Below, one piece after another: positions 13,201-21,300 of a stretch of 64,000 bases of DNA; within the stretch, counting starts at the first letter, position 1; the number at the start of each line of letters is the position of its first letter. This DNA comes from Lytechinus variegatus (Eukaryota; Echinodermata; Echinoidea; Temnopleuroida; Toxopneustidae): assembly GCF_018143015.1 (NCBI RefSeq), contig NC_054755.1, positions 11,200,124 to 11,264,123 on the forward strand, given 5' to 3'. Position numbers and translations under genes: made by a program. The notes under the pieces were generated by a model. The model was not told the DNA's origin and did no database searches. It was given only the letters and a program-made list of their open reading frames with translations.

Positions 13201-16200
13201 TTGTGTTAAAGAGTGCCCCTTTACTTTTTTTTTATAAATATAAGCAGGGTTGGCATATTTCCCGCTTCGGAGGCTTATTTCCCGGACGCCGGGAAATAAG
13301 CGGTATTTACCACTTTTCTCCGGGAAATACTGGGAAATATAATTTTCCACTCAGTTTTCTATAGGGATTGTCAAATTTTGAATATAAAAAGAAAGGTGGC
13401 CAGTATGGTTGCTCTGGTGTGTACCATTTGTGTGAGTGTGTGTGTTTGTTTGTTTGTGTGTTTATGTTTGTGTTTGGGTGTTATCTATGTCTGTTATCAT
13501 GAAATGCTGGAAAAAATAAAATACTAAAAAGATCCCAAATATACATCTAATTTAGATTCTTTAATTTCTCTGTCATCCTCATTGATGTCACTACATTGTA
13601 TCTCTGCTATATCTTTCTTCATCATACCATCTCCTTGGTCATACATGTACATTGAGGATATCCTTGTCTCAATGTGCACCAGACGTTCTTTTGAAATTTT
13701 GTTGATCTCACTGTGACTGATTAAAAAGAGAAGAAGCTATTGTAAAGGGAAACAATGGAGCATGCTCCAAGATTGATTTGTTTACAATAGCTTTCAATCA
13801 ATATGAATATGACAAACTGTACAAGTTATTTATTTTACATTTCCCATGAAACATGCAGTAGCTAAAAGTATGCCAATTATGTTATTGAATTCATTTTATA
13901 TTTCTTAACCCTAATTCCTTCGGGGGGGGGGGGCATAATGCCCCCCCTCGACAATTTTCGCTGTATATCTGCTGCGCAAAATTTTTTGACCTCGCTGCTC
14001 ACTGACTTTTTACTTTCAAGTCTCACGCATATTTTGATACCAAATTTGTGACGCCCGGGTACACGGTGACGACATTACGCAAAATTATGTAAGTGCATGT
14101 CAGACCCAAAATTGCTCATAAACGTGATTTCATGTACAAATCCAATGCAAATTGTGTATTTAGCCAAAATTCATAAATGTATCATTATTTCTTTTTTACT
14201 GATTAAACTTAATTAACTTTGCTTGTTTATGATCAGAATTAAGTCTGGAACGATTTCCATTGAAAAAACAATAAAAAACAAAGAAATACAAGAGAAATTT
14301 AATAAACAATAAAATACATAAGAAATCGGTCTTGGTACCAGAATTTTCTTCATTCACAATTATTAGGAATGCTATAAAGAATATTTTCAGCAAATAATTG
14401 CATTCTAGACTAGTTCAGTGAATCAGAGCAAAACGTATGATTTCATGAATAAATTAAAATAAAAATACATGTATATGAATTCAGTGAAATTTACCAATGC
14501 AACTGCGTAGATTACGTCATTCTCTACCATCATGCAAATTTTTGTGATGGCACAATTCGCGGCTGAGATCTTATCCCCCCCCCCCCCGGAATGACAAGAA
14601 TCAAAATACCCTAGGAGATTTAGGGTTAAAGGAAAAAGTTAAACCCCTGGAGAAATATGTTTTAATATGATTATTCAATTTCCAGGAACATAATTTGAGT
14701 TTGTGTCCGTATGTGTGGACTTAGATCCTATGTGTGTTTGCATACATGTATGTACATGTATGCAGTATGGATTTTATCTGTGTGTTTCTACTATGAGTTT
14801 TGTGATTCTAATTATTTCAGAACACTTATTTTCACTTGTTGAGGCTAAAACAACTAAAATTATTGAAAAAAATAATTATAAATCATTTTTCCCGTTTTTT
14901 ACATATATACCGGACGCCCATCTTATTTACCGGACGGTATTTACCGGCATTTACCACCTGTAATTACCGCTACCGCTATTTACCGCCCAACCCTGAATAT
15001 AAGTGCCCATTCTCGTATCAGATACGTTTCCATTCTTGCAACCGCTCTTTTCATGCCCGATCATCGCCCGTTTTCCTTATTTCGCGGTCTTATCCCTTCT
15101 AAAAGTGCATATTTTTAATAATAAAATCATTTTAAGAAATGTTCCTCGCGCCCCTTAAGTTGCCCCTTTTCGGAGTGAAATTCTTCTTCTGTAGTGTGTA
15201 CATTTTCAGCTTTGATCAAGTGCCCCATATGAATGTGTCCTCATTTACTTCTGATAAATGCCCCGTCTCTTCTAGTTTGTTCAATGTCCAGCTAGCTAAT
15301 ACATTATGTATTTGCAATTAGCGTCCTTTCTTTTCTGCAGTGGCATCTGAACCGGGGAAGGGGGGGGGCACTTGCCTCCTTAAAAATGGACCTCGATCCA
15401 TAGACCCCCAAAAGTTTTCAAGACAAAGAAAAAGAAAAGAAGAAAAGGAAAGAAAAGTGGTGAAATATAATTGTTCTCTATGTTAAAATCTATCACAAAT
15501 GCTTTTTTTTTCATTAAAAGTTTCAAGATTTTGCTCGCTTGCAGCTTTAAAGAAACTTTGCCCCATACGCCATGTCTGCCCCCTCAATTATTTTGCTTAT
15601 TACCCTAGAACAGTACATATGCTATTTTGTTTTCAAAAAAAGTCTTTTGTTTCAAGTGCCCTTTTCAAAAGAGGAAGTGCCCTTTTTTCGCTGTGCCCTC
15701 CTTCCCCACTATCAATTTCGTTCTGCCGACCCTGGGTGAATGTTTATCTATTTTCTCAGACCTAGTGGAACGTTCTGTATGAGACAAAGGGTTCTACTCT
15801 ACTTTTTAGACCCTTTAATTTGTGACAAATCCATACGAAACGAATGCTGGTATTCTCCTTTTCCAGACCCAATGCGACCGTACCATACAAGATGAATGTT
15901 ATTAGTCTACTTTTTAATACTCAGTCTTGGCCATATATTTTTCCAAGCAACAGGATTAACGCTATGCCTGAACTAGCTAAGCGTAGACTTTACTCAAGAC
16001 CCGGTGGTTAAAAAGGGAAATGAACTTAGACCTCACCATCTTCTAAACAATTGCCATGTTATCAAGCGTATGTGTGTGTCTGTGTTTTTTTAGTTTTGTC
16101 AGACGTGTATCAATCAGATATGATTATTTACGTCTGGGACCTACCTTTAACGTCATCACCAGGGCTCGAACCTCTGCATCAATTTGTAACTTCCCCACAG

Positions 16201-19200
16201 CTTGGATTACAGGCGCACGCTACAACACCGAGCATGTGGATATAGAGTTATTCTATTCTCTGACCCAGTCATTTGAAAAAAAAAAATCAAGAATCTTCGA
16301 AACTTCGATCCCGTATTCTTCAGACCCTGTAATGTAGCACATGGGTATACAGTGTAATCATAAAGTGGGTGTACAGTGTAAAGTGTAGTTTTTTTTAATA
16401 AATGGGAATGGAGTAAAGGCTATGCTAGTGACCCGTGCTTTGTTATAAACTATTAGTTTGGAAGATGATGGGGTCTTAGTATTTTTTTTAATCACCAGGT
16501 GTGGAGTAAAGACTACACTCTGTATCAATTTTTTTCACAGGGATGAGACGGTGGGGTTTTCAAACTGAAGATCTCCTAATTTGCTTTTTATATAACAGCG
16601 TCTGGGGTAAAGACTATGCTCTTATATCCATGCTTTATTACAGGGTCTTATATTTTGGAAGATTATAACATGATTTTTTAAACGGGTCTGGAGTGAAGAC
16701 TACGTTATGTACCTTTCTTACGGAGTCTTAGTTTTGGGTCTTAATTCTGAAGGTTTCTTTTAATCAACGGTCTGGAGGGAGAAAAGACTGCACTCTATAT
16801 CCATTCGTTTTTCACAGGAATGAGACTGTGGGGTCTTGAAAATTTGTTTGAATGAACGGGTCTGGATAATTGAGAATACGTTATATAAACGTTCTTTATA
16901 ACAGATTCTTAGTAGTGGAAGAGGGCGGGGCTTTGATAGTTTTTGTTTAATCACCCGGTCTGGAGTAAAGACTACACTTTAAACCCATCTCATTCCACTG
17001 GGATGAGGCGGTGGGAGTCTTAAATTTGATTCTCTTTTTTTTTATTATTGATACAACAGGGTCTGGGGTAAAGACTACATTCTATATTCATTTATACAAG
17101 GTCCTAATTCGGTAGACGGTGAGATGTTGCAGATTTTAATTATTTTTGAAAGGCTATGCTCTTTACGTATGCTTTAGTACATGATCTTAGTTTAGAAGGA
17201 TCTTCAAATGATTAAATGACCGGGTCTGGAGGATTAAAAGACTACACACTACATCCATGTTATTCCTAATTCAAATTTTACTCTGTCCCCCCCCCCCCCT
17301 CCCTGCCTCTCTGAAAAGCGTTTCATTGCCGATGGTACTGTAGCTTCTCCCTTATGCATTAATGTTATGAAACATTTCATGAGAAATAGCCTTAATATTG
17401 ATAAAAAACAGTGATTTGCACTTTTCAGTGAAAATTGTTAATTTGCACATATCCCGTCATCACGTTGCCGTTGATTAATTTTGACAGATTTGCACATTTC
17501 CCGGCGTGGCGTTTGCACAAATTCCGTCGTTTGCACAATTCCCGGCGAAATTTTGCAAATATACCGTTGTTTCCTCATATCCCGGCGTTTGCACATACGC
17601 CGGCTCCACAGAGATACGTGAGTAATTATAATGGGAAAATTGTATACAAACTAGATACTAAGATTAATTCACGAGATTTTTTTTTATACTTTCGTTTAAA
17701 TGAGGCGATTTTAATGTCAACTGGTATTGCATTCCAAGTTATTACTCCAGAATATTTCACTGACTGTCCTGAAGTCTGACATTTTAGCAGAGGAAAATAC
17801 AGATCATTGGCATGTCTAGTATGATGTGGGTGGACATCCTTTGTTATTTGAAACAATTCATTAAAAATGTTGGTAACAAGTTTTCATTATGCATATATAT
17901 AAATGATGCAACCTGCAATTCGTTTATTTGAACTATACTAGGTACATTCATTTTTTTTTAAGAGGACCAGAGGGAGCTCTGGGATGAGAGTTTGTAATTG
18001 CACGTATTGCCCTTTTTGTAATACATACACCTTATTAAAAGAGTCTTAGCACAATGTCCCCAAGTCAAAGTACAATGAGAAAGATCCGGAACAATGAAAT
18101 GACAAATGATCACATAAAGAACACAAAATGTAAAAAAAAAAGTGCTTAAGCATATAGCATTAACAATTGAAGTCATTCAATCCTTTATAATCATAAACAT
18201 CCAAACCTTATCGGAGAACTGGCATTTCTTTATTCCTTGTACAACTGCTTTTTTACAGGTGTACAGTGACAATTATTGTCATGCATGTAATTTTTCATTA
18301 GCAACTGAAGTCGGTCTACAGTTATTTTGTGATAGTAAAAAAAGGGGGGCCATTGGTGGAGAGTGACGAAGACTTACGTATTGAAAGAAGACTACAAGAT
18401 CCACTGGTCCCAGTTGCCATCTCCACGGAAAAAGAATGAAATAAAACACAAGGCATGTATTCACTTTTGTTAGGACATACATAATACATTTTCACCATTG
18501 GGAATCCAGGATTAAAAAACAAACGGGAATCCAGGATTAAAAAACAAACGGGTGGGGCGCGGACGACAATATCTTAGATTTAGCTGTAACCAGGTCCATG
18601 CTGTAACATATGTACGTTTATACCTTGGTCACATTTGCTCTACGGCGGCCGTACAGCGAGTCGAAAACAGCCGTTTTAACATGTTATTTACGAGCTACCT
18701 GTAGGTGCTTGTATTAAAATTAACAAAACGGCTGTTTTCGACTCGCCGTACAGCCGCCTTTGAGCAAATGTGACCAAGGTATTAATGGGTTATTCTCGAT
18801 ATAAAGAGGGGACGTGTGCCCATGATGCGCCAATACCTTGCTTGGTTTATAAGTATATATCTCTATGGCCAATACTCATGACCGGCCCCTGTATCATACA
18901 TTAGCAAAAAAAAAAAGTATTAGATAATCTTGCTTGACACCAAACACCCTATTTCTTCTAACATATTCGCATAGAGAAGGAACATTATCATGAATGGGGA
19001 AAAAATTGTAGTTGGTGTGCAACATGTGAACATCTAATTTCCATCTTTGAGAAAACAATTTGATCCCCATCCAGTGTCGTGCAATGCACTGAATACGATT
19101 TTTTTTTAAAGAGAAGACAAGACCCCTCAAAATTTCACGCTCTAAAGTGAAGGCGATTTTTGTTCAGAAAAAATAATGTCAAACAAAAAATATATATATA

Positions 19201-20552
19201 CAAGTTCTTAAAAAATAGTTTTTGCTCCAAAACGAAGGTGATTTGGTTAATTTCTACTTTTTAGCATACCAAGCTGATTTCCAGGGATGCTGTTTATGCT
19301 TTAAGATGAATAGCCTTCCAAGGCCATGTTGTCGTGTTTTTTGTTTCGATTAAAGCTCAAAAGTGTGTAGCTTTACAGTTGTAAAGAGAATAAACTTTCA
19401 TTGAAATTTTAATGAGATCAAAGTTGAAGTTTTTGTCAAATACATCGACCTTGGAAGGCTATTCATCTTAAAGCATGGTGGATTTATGCAAATAATTCAG
19501 CAAGAAAGTAATAATTTCGGTATGACTTCAGATTTTAACAATTATGAATATTTTCACAATTTTTTTTCATTATTAAATGATCTGGGCATCTATTCCAAAT
19601 CAAAACACGAAACGAAGCATTATAATAACAACTTTATATTTTTTTCCAAATATCAATAACTGTTGGAAACGTGTTGGTTTTATTTTTTCTTTCTTTTTGT
19701 TAATGTTGTATGCTCGCTGAGTGATTGCTCGAACTTTTCCATCTAACACTCGTCTGTAGCGGTACGGTTTACCATAACGACCGGCATGTGATTTTATGTT
19801 TAACTTCTGAAACTTTTAATACGCATCTAAGAACATAGCTTTTCAACTCTTTGAAAAGTGCCGTGGGCATTTGAGCACAGAGTGGATTTGGCGCGATATA
19901 AATCCGATTATTATTGTTAGTAGTAATAGTATTATTATTATCATTATCATTATTACATATAAAAAGGTTTAATATTTTATACAACACTGTTTACTATAAG
20001 AACCTTACAGTAATTGCTATACAATTTAAACAACCATTCCTTATTCATTGTGAATTAAACAATAACAAATTAATGATGTTTAATAATTTAAACACTTCTT
20101 TAAACGTTTAAACAACCACTGTAACGTTCATACTTATAAGAAACAGTGTTGTATAAAAAGTCTAAGCAATGTTTTAGTGTGTTTTATTATAAAACATATA
20201 TAATCATGATAATCAAAATAAGTTTGCTGGCTAACATTGCTCATCTTGGTAAATTGCGATGACTAAACAGGCTTTATTTGGGCGATTCTTCCGGATATGA
20301 TTACTGTATGTGCAGCAAATATCCACCGACGCTCCGAGGAAAACAAAAATGCAAAAAGTTTTATGGTCTATTTACCATTTACATGTATTAGTCATTCTTT
20401 AAAAAATAAAATTCGTATTTAAAACGTTACATCTTTCATTTGCAATAAAACAAAGCTACGTGGGAAAAATGATATCTGAATGTACTTACTGTACTCAGTA
20501 ATAGTCCAATCCTCAGCAAATCCAAAAGGCTTCTTCTCTGTTGATTTTCCAT
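1307..20552 (-). CDS. Gene A: secreted/receptor ectodomain gene, paralogue of gene B, 3'-incomplete, nine exons
   Basis: Seen: nine minus-strand exons with compatible phases: signal-peptide exon, CG exon, C exon, D+stalk exon, CG exon, C exon, D-like exon, short stalk exon, CG exon. They total about 1.43 kb of coding sequence. The last exon corresponds in pattern and phase to the gene B exon that immediately precedes GAIN, so the missing GAIN, GPS and 7TM exons are expected left of position 1. Inference: a tandem duplicate adhesion GPCR with two copies of the ectodomain module. It could instead be a secreted protein, since no membrane segment is visible. Large introns contain the foldback element, the piggyBac-like MITE and others. 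Confidence 0.72.
2315..2457. mobile_element. MITE in gene A intron
   Basis: Arms 'ccccgtaacacaaaggttag' and 'ctaacctttatgttacggga' with about 28 bp of complementarity. Confidence 0.75.
2513..2567 (-). CDS. Gene A exon 8: short Ser/Thr stalk
   Basis: Acceptor attaatag, donor GTAGGA; 55 nt, phase 0 to 1. It encodes RYGDSSTTDTPGSTETRR. An alternative AG two bases further would give a non-stalk, basic peptide. Supported mainly by phase continuity on both sides and by composition. Confidence 0.5.
3390..3553 (-). CDS. Gene A exon 7: divergent 'D' module
   Basis: Acceptor gaccactttag, donor GTAAGT; 164 nt, phase 1 to 0. It encodes ESVTFNIQADSIFTID and later FCDNLYYQ and DPFDCALLDES. It occupies the D position with the same phases and two Cys, but lacks the long stalk. 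Confidence 0.68.
4306..4569 (-). CDS. Gene A exon 6: 'C' ectodomain module, copy 2
   Basis: Acceptor cacttttcag, donor GTAAGC; 264 nt, phase 1 to 1. It encodes NCLPKISPCI, ITVVSATLRMSHEPS, IACSQDACEG and SRVECLSAEEG. It is clearly homologous to the exon at 11.2-11.5 kb with matched Cys spacing, so the module is duplicated inside the gene. Confidence 0.8.
4683..4756 (-). mobile_element. tRNA-derived SINE head
   Basis: Minus-strand 'gacatggccgagtggactac' resembles the A-box of class II (Leu/Ser) tRNA, and 'ggggttcggtacccgg' is a B-box. No intact acceptor pairing. Short remnant in a gene A intron. Confidence 0.5.
4818..4977. mobile_element. 'agtcgaaaacagcc' MITE, copy 1
   Basis: Ends 'tacctcagtcacatttgctc' and 'gagcaaatgtgactaaggta'. 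Middle 'gtgagtcgaaaacagcc' opposite 'aaaacggctgtttt'. Same family at 18.62 and 29.20 kb. Confidence 0.78.
5079..8596. mobile_element. Palindromic foldback element with internal ~195-bp repeats
   Basis: The ends read TAGTCCAGGATAG and its reverse complement CTATCCTGGACTA. At least the outer 560 bp (5079-5640 against 8596-8010) are near-identical inverted copies. Inside, degenerate units of about 190-200 bp carrying 'aaaatggccgcca' run outward-to-centre on the left (near 5230, 5373, 5565, 5750, 5960, 6148) and as complements on the right (near 6230, 6430, 6650, 6830, 7905, 8090, 8284, 8430). The symmetry centre is at about 6190. No transposase is visible. It lies in the gene A intron between the exons at 9.2 and 4.5 kb. 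Matching open frames at both ends are mirror images of the arms, not genes. Confidence 0.88.
6932..7829 (-). mobile_element. LINE 3' fragment inserted in the foldback element
   Basis: Minus-strand frame 7272-7739 encodes the C-terminal part of a non-LTR reverse transcriptase: LILPYLIYCIPLWGN, LQKKAVRICTG, YNTRINNDFH and FPTVWNSIPRNIRSY. The 3' end carries TTGAATTGAATT-type short repeats at 6935-6963, as in CR1/Jockey-like elements. 5'-truncated. A run of about 38 A on the plus strand lies just beyond the frame's end. The fragment breaks the right arm of the palindrome. Confidence 0.85.
9168..9216 (-). CDS. Gene A exon 5: CG module
   Basis: Acceptor tttccacataag, donor GTGAGT; 49 nt, phase 0 to 1. 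It encodes GTTPGGDRHCGTFKIG. The D-R-H and C-G-x-F residues are shared with gene B at 49.6 kb (YDRHWSGNQQCGSTF). Too short to call alone; context and phase carry it. Confidence 0.65.
9700..10258. mobile_element. piggyBac-like MITE, copy 1 (TTAA-flanked)
   Basis: Flanked by TTAA at 9700-9703 and 10255-10258. Ends read 'aagtcaagtccacccc' and 'ggggtggacttgtcctt'. Longer inner arms include 'aaaatgtcataactttc' with 'ttacatccgattttgat', and 'actatttctttt' with 'aaaagaaatagtgagt'. TTAA duplication is diagnostic of piggyBac-type transposition. Within a gene A intron. Confidence 0.85.
10383..10798 (-). CDS. Gene A exon 4: 'D' ectodomain plus Thr/Pro stalk with internal repeat
   Basis: Acceptor tatcattag, donor GTAAGT; 416 nt, phase 1 to 0. 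The first half encodes FTGCTTFTFSS and LTQYTNGDCDE, homologous to the gene B exon at 62 kb. The second half is a Thr/Pro/Gln-rich mucin-like stalk containing a perfect in-frame 75-bp (25-codon) duplication. The opposite strand is also open here, but only because of the biased codons. Confidence 0.85.
10421..10560. repeat. 75-bp in-frame minisatellite in the gene A stalk
   Basis: Copies start at 10421 and 10496 (cagttgcaaatgtcgtttcc). The second copy matches perfectly for about 64 bp before diverging. Encodes 25 residues of stalk per unit. Confidence 0.9.
11215..11487 (-). CDS. Gene A exon 3: 'C' ectodomain module, copy 1
   Basis: Acceptor aaattttcag, donor GTAAGA; 273 nt, phase 1 to 1. It encodes about 91 residues with Cys at TACSIK, FTECSA, IHCSEKSC and EQFCVT, and the strand SGITVTSATVSHSG. 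It aligns with the exon at 4.31-4.57 kb (six corresponding Cys plus ITV.SAT..HS), so the conservation is at protein level. No named domain recognised; the pattern suggests a disulfide-bonded beta sandwich. Confidence 0.78.
11760..11960 (-). mobile_element. Possible LINE 3' tail
   Basis: Contains 'tcggctgggctccaatacca' and 'aataaagagagagacgaac', similar in style to LINE ends, lying directly against the 12-kb repeat element. Low certainty. Confidence 0.3.
11961..12335 (+). mobile_element. Repeat element with 18-bp tandem array
   Basis: Begins 'gtggagccgggttatgtgca', carries about six units of tatatgtgcaaccaacgg (11984-12108), then Cgg/tgtgca-rich sequence, and ends 'gccaacggcaatgaaacgct'. An inverted homologous copy without the array expansion lies at 17311-17615. 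Confidence 0.7.
12367..12570. mobile_element. Small inverted-end repeat, intact copy
   Basis: Starts 'ccatgacatttgctccggcg' and ends 'gcaggagcatattgtcgtgt'. A diverged copy split by a hairpin MITE lies at 27.27-27.85 kb ('ccatgacattttctccggag' to 'gcaggagcatatgtcatgt'). Confidence 0.6.
13245..14995. mobile_element. Non-autonomous hAT-like element
   Basis: Terminal CAGGGTTGG and CCAACCCTG with an exact 8-bp target duplication, aatataag, at 13237-13244 and 14996-15003. Both termini have related subterminal motifs (cggtatttacc, ccggacg). Eight-base duplications with CAGGG-type ends are characteristic of hAT elements. No transposase frame is present. Confidence 0.85.
13906..14638. mobile_element. 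Inverted-repeat element nested in the hAT copy
   Basis: Starts ttaaccctaattcc followed by a G run, and ends with a C run, ggaatgac, ending agggttaa. The inverted ends with poly-G/poly-C tracts mark a separate, younger insertion. Contains no gene. Confidence 0.6.
15740..17265. repeat. Degenerate tandem repeats of about 115 bp
   Basis: Clearest between 16.37 and 17.26 kb: units start 'ggtctggagtaaagactaca', then 'ctctatatccat', 'cacagggatgagacggtggg' and 'gtcttaaa'. At least eight units of varying length. Earlier sequence (15.74-15.95 kb) has related 'cagaccc' words. No coding potential. Confidence 0.7.
16155..16234 (-). ncRNA. 7SL/SRP-RNA-like or SINE head fragment
   Basis: On the minus strand: 'ggtgttgtagcgtgcgcctg', 'taatccaagct' and then 'ggttcgagccc'. 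The first part resembles the 5' Alu domain of SRP RNA, and the last is also a good pol III B box. Only about 80 bp resemble it, so a processed fragment or SINE head is more likely than a functional gene. Confidence 0.3.
17311..17615 (-). mobile_element. Inverted homologue of the 12-kb element
   Basis: 'aaagcgtttcattgccgat', 'agcttctcccttatgca' and the terminal 'cggctccacag' are the reverse complement of the 12-kb element's landmarks. Its tgtgca words occur once each where the 12-kb copy has an 18-bp array. Confidence 0.7.
17620..17880 (-). mobile_element. LINE reverse-transcriptase C-terminal remnant
   Basis: Frame 17626-17856 includes HHTRHANDLYFPLLKCQTS and SVKYSGVITWNAIPVDIK, the usual terminal block of CR1/Jockey-like LINE proteins. 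Very short and 5'-truncated. Confidence 0.75.
18378..18420 (-). CDS. Gene A exon 2: CG-type module
   Basis: Acceptor tccgtggag after a pyrimidine-rich tract, donor GTAAGT; 43 nt, phase 0 to 1. It encodes MATGTSGSCSLLSI. Length, phases and the pattern G-x-C-S-x-x-x-I match the CG exon at 9.2 kb (GGDRHCGTFKIG). Its first codon is ATG, so an alternative start here is possible. Confidence 0.55.
18500..18549. repeat. 25-bp tandem duplication
   Basis: 'gggaatccaggattaaaaaa' plus caaac is present twice in direct succession, upstream of gene A exon 2. Confidence 0.85.
18622..18783. mobile_element. 'agtcgaaaacagcc' MITE, copy 2
   Basis: Ends 'taccttggtcacatttgctc' and 'gagcaaatgtgaccaaggta', the best-preserved copy, with 'gagtcgaaaacagccgtttt' facing 'aaaacggctgttttcgactc'. 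Confidence 0.85.
19836..19962 (+). mobile_element. SINE 3' tail
   Basis: 'gggcatttgagcacagagtg', 'gatttggcgcgatataaatc', then (att)n-like sequence. Same tail type as the 52-kb SINE. Confidence 0.5.
19974..20160. mobile_element. AT-rich MITE
   Basis: 'ttttatacaacactgttt' and 'aaacagtgttgtataaaaag' are inverted ends; the inner arms keep 'ataagaac' and 'ttacagt'. Intron 1 to promoter side of gene A. Confidence 0.65.
20490..20552 (-). CDS. Gene A exon 1: start codon and candidate signal peptide
   Basis: Donor GTAAGT; 63 nt, phase 0 out. It encodes MENQQRRSLLDLLRIGLLLS: a charged n-region followed by a Leu-rich core. The ATG at 20550-20552 has A at -3 and G at +4; another in-frame ATG lies two codons upstream, and the frame stays open to 20642. 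Phase matches the next exon, and the sequence is the only signal-like start found upstream of the ectodomain exons. The core is modest in hydrophobicity, so signal function is uncertain. Confidence 0.5.
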
Positions 20553-20559
20553 AATCATT

Positions 20560-21300
20560 TCTCTGAGAAATTCCACGAACGAAATTATTGGTTGATGTCC
20601 AAAGAATGTTCGATTATTTATCCATATTAAAAACCATTTCACAGAGGACTTTGATTCATCACCAATTTTACATGATGAGAACTAAACGAGTGTTCACAGC
20701 ATTGAACGAATTCCCAAAGTTGATCAACTATTTTCAGTTGAGTTGCGAACAAATCCAAACCAAGCTGATAAAGAGGCGCCCAAACTGTTCGCCTTAAATG
20801 TTTCACTGACAACCGAGATAAAGAATTTCGCTTGCATTAACGACAGATACACTATCCAATGAGGAGCTCCATCACCAGTTGAATGTTTAGAATTGTTTAT
20901 TCAAAATGTGTGTCGATAAAATATCCGTCACAAGTGCAAGGGTTTTGCGAATAGTATTTTCCCGTGGTTCCCCCAAGTAGAAGGGTGCTGCTAGCTGCCT
21001 GAGCTCTGGCGACCGCTCTCCGTGATCGGCAAAATGCTGTCTAAGCTCATCTGTATCCTTCCCATCGATTTCGAATCAAACCGGAAAATTATTACTCGCT
21101 ACCAAGTTTGGTGTCATACCAAATACCACCTTACGGTGGAACTAATGGAAGGGGGCGTTCCCAAAATGTTCTGTGCACGTGACCTCACACGACTATCCAA
21201 TAGGAGCGCTCGGAAACTCAGAGCTTCGATCTCGTATAGAATAATTGAGCGATACTGCGCATGACGTGCTAACAGCTCCTTTATGTATTAACCAATGAAC
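20560..21300 (-). promoter_or_regulatory. Candidate promoter region of gene A
   Basis: Sequence upstream of the putative start is richer in CpG than its surroundings, notably 20.98-21.27 kb, and carries CCAAT pentamers at about 20856 and 21198 (inverted relative to the gene). No convincing TATA box. Inferred from position and composition only. Confidence 0.25.
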
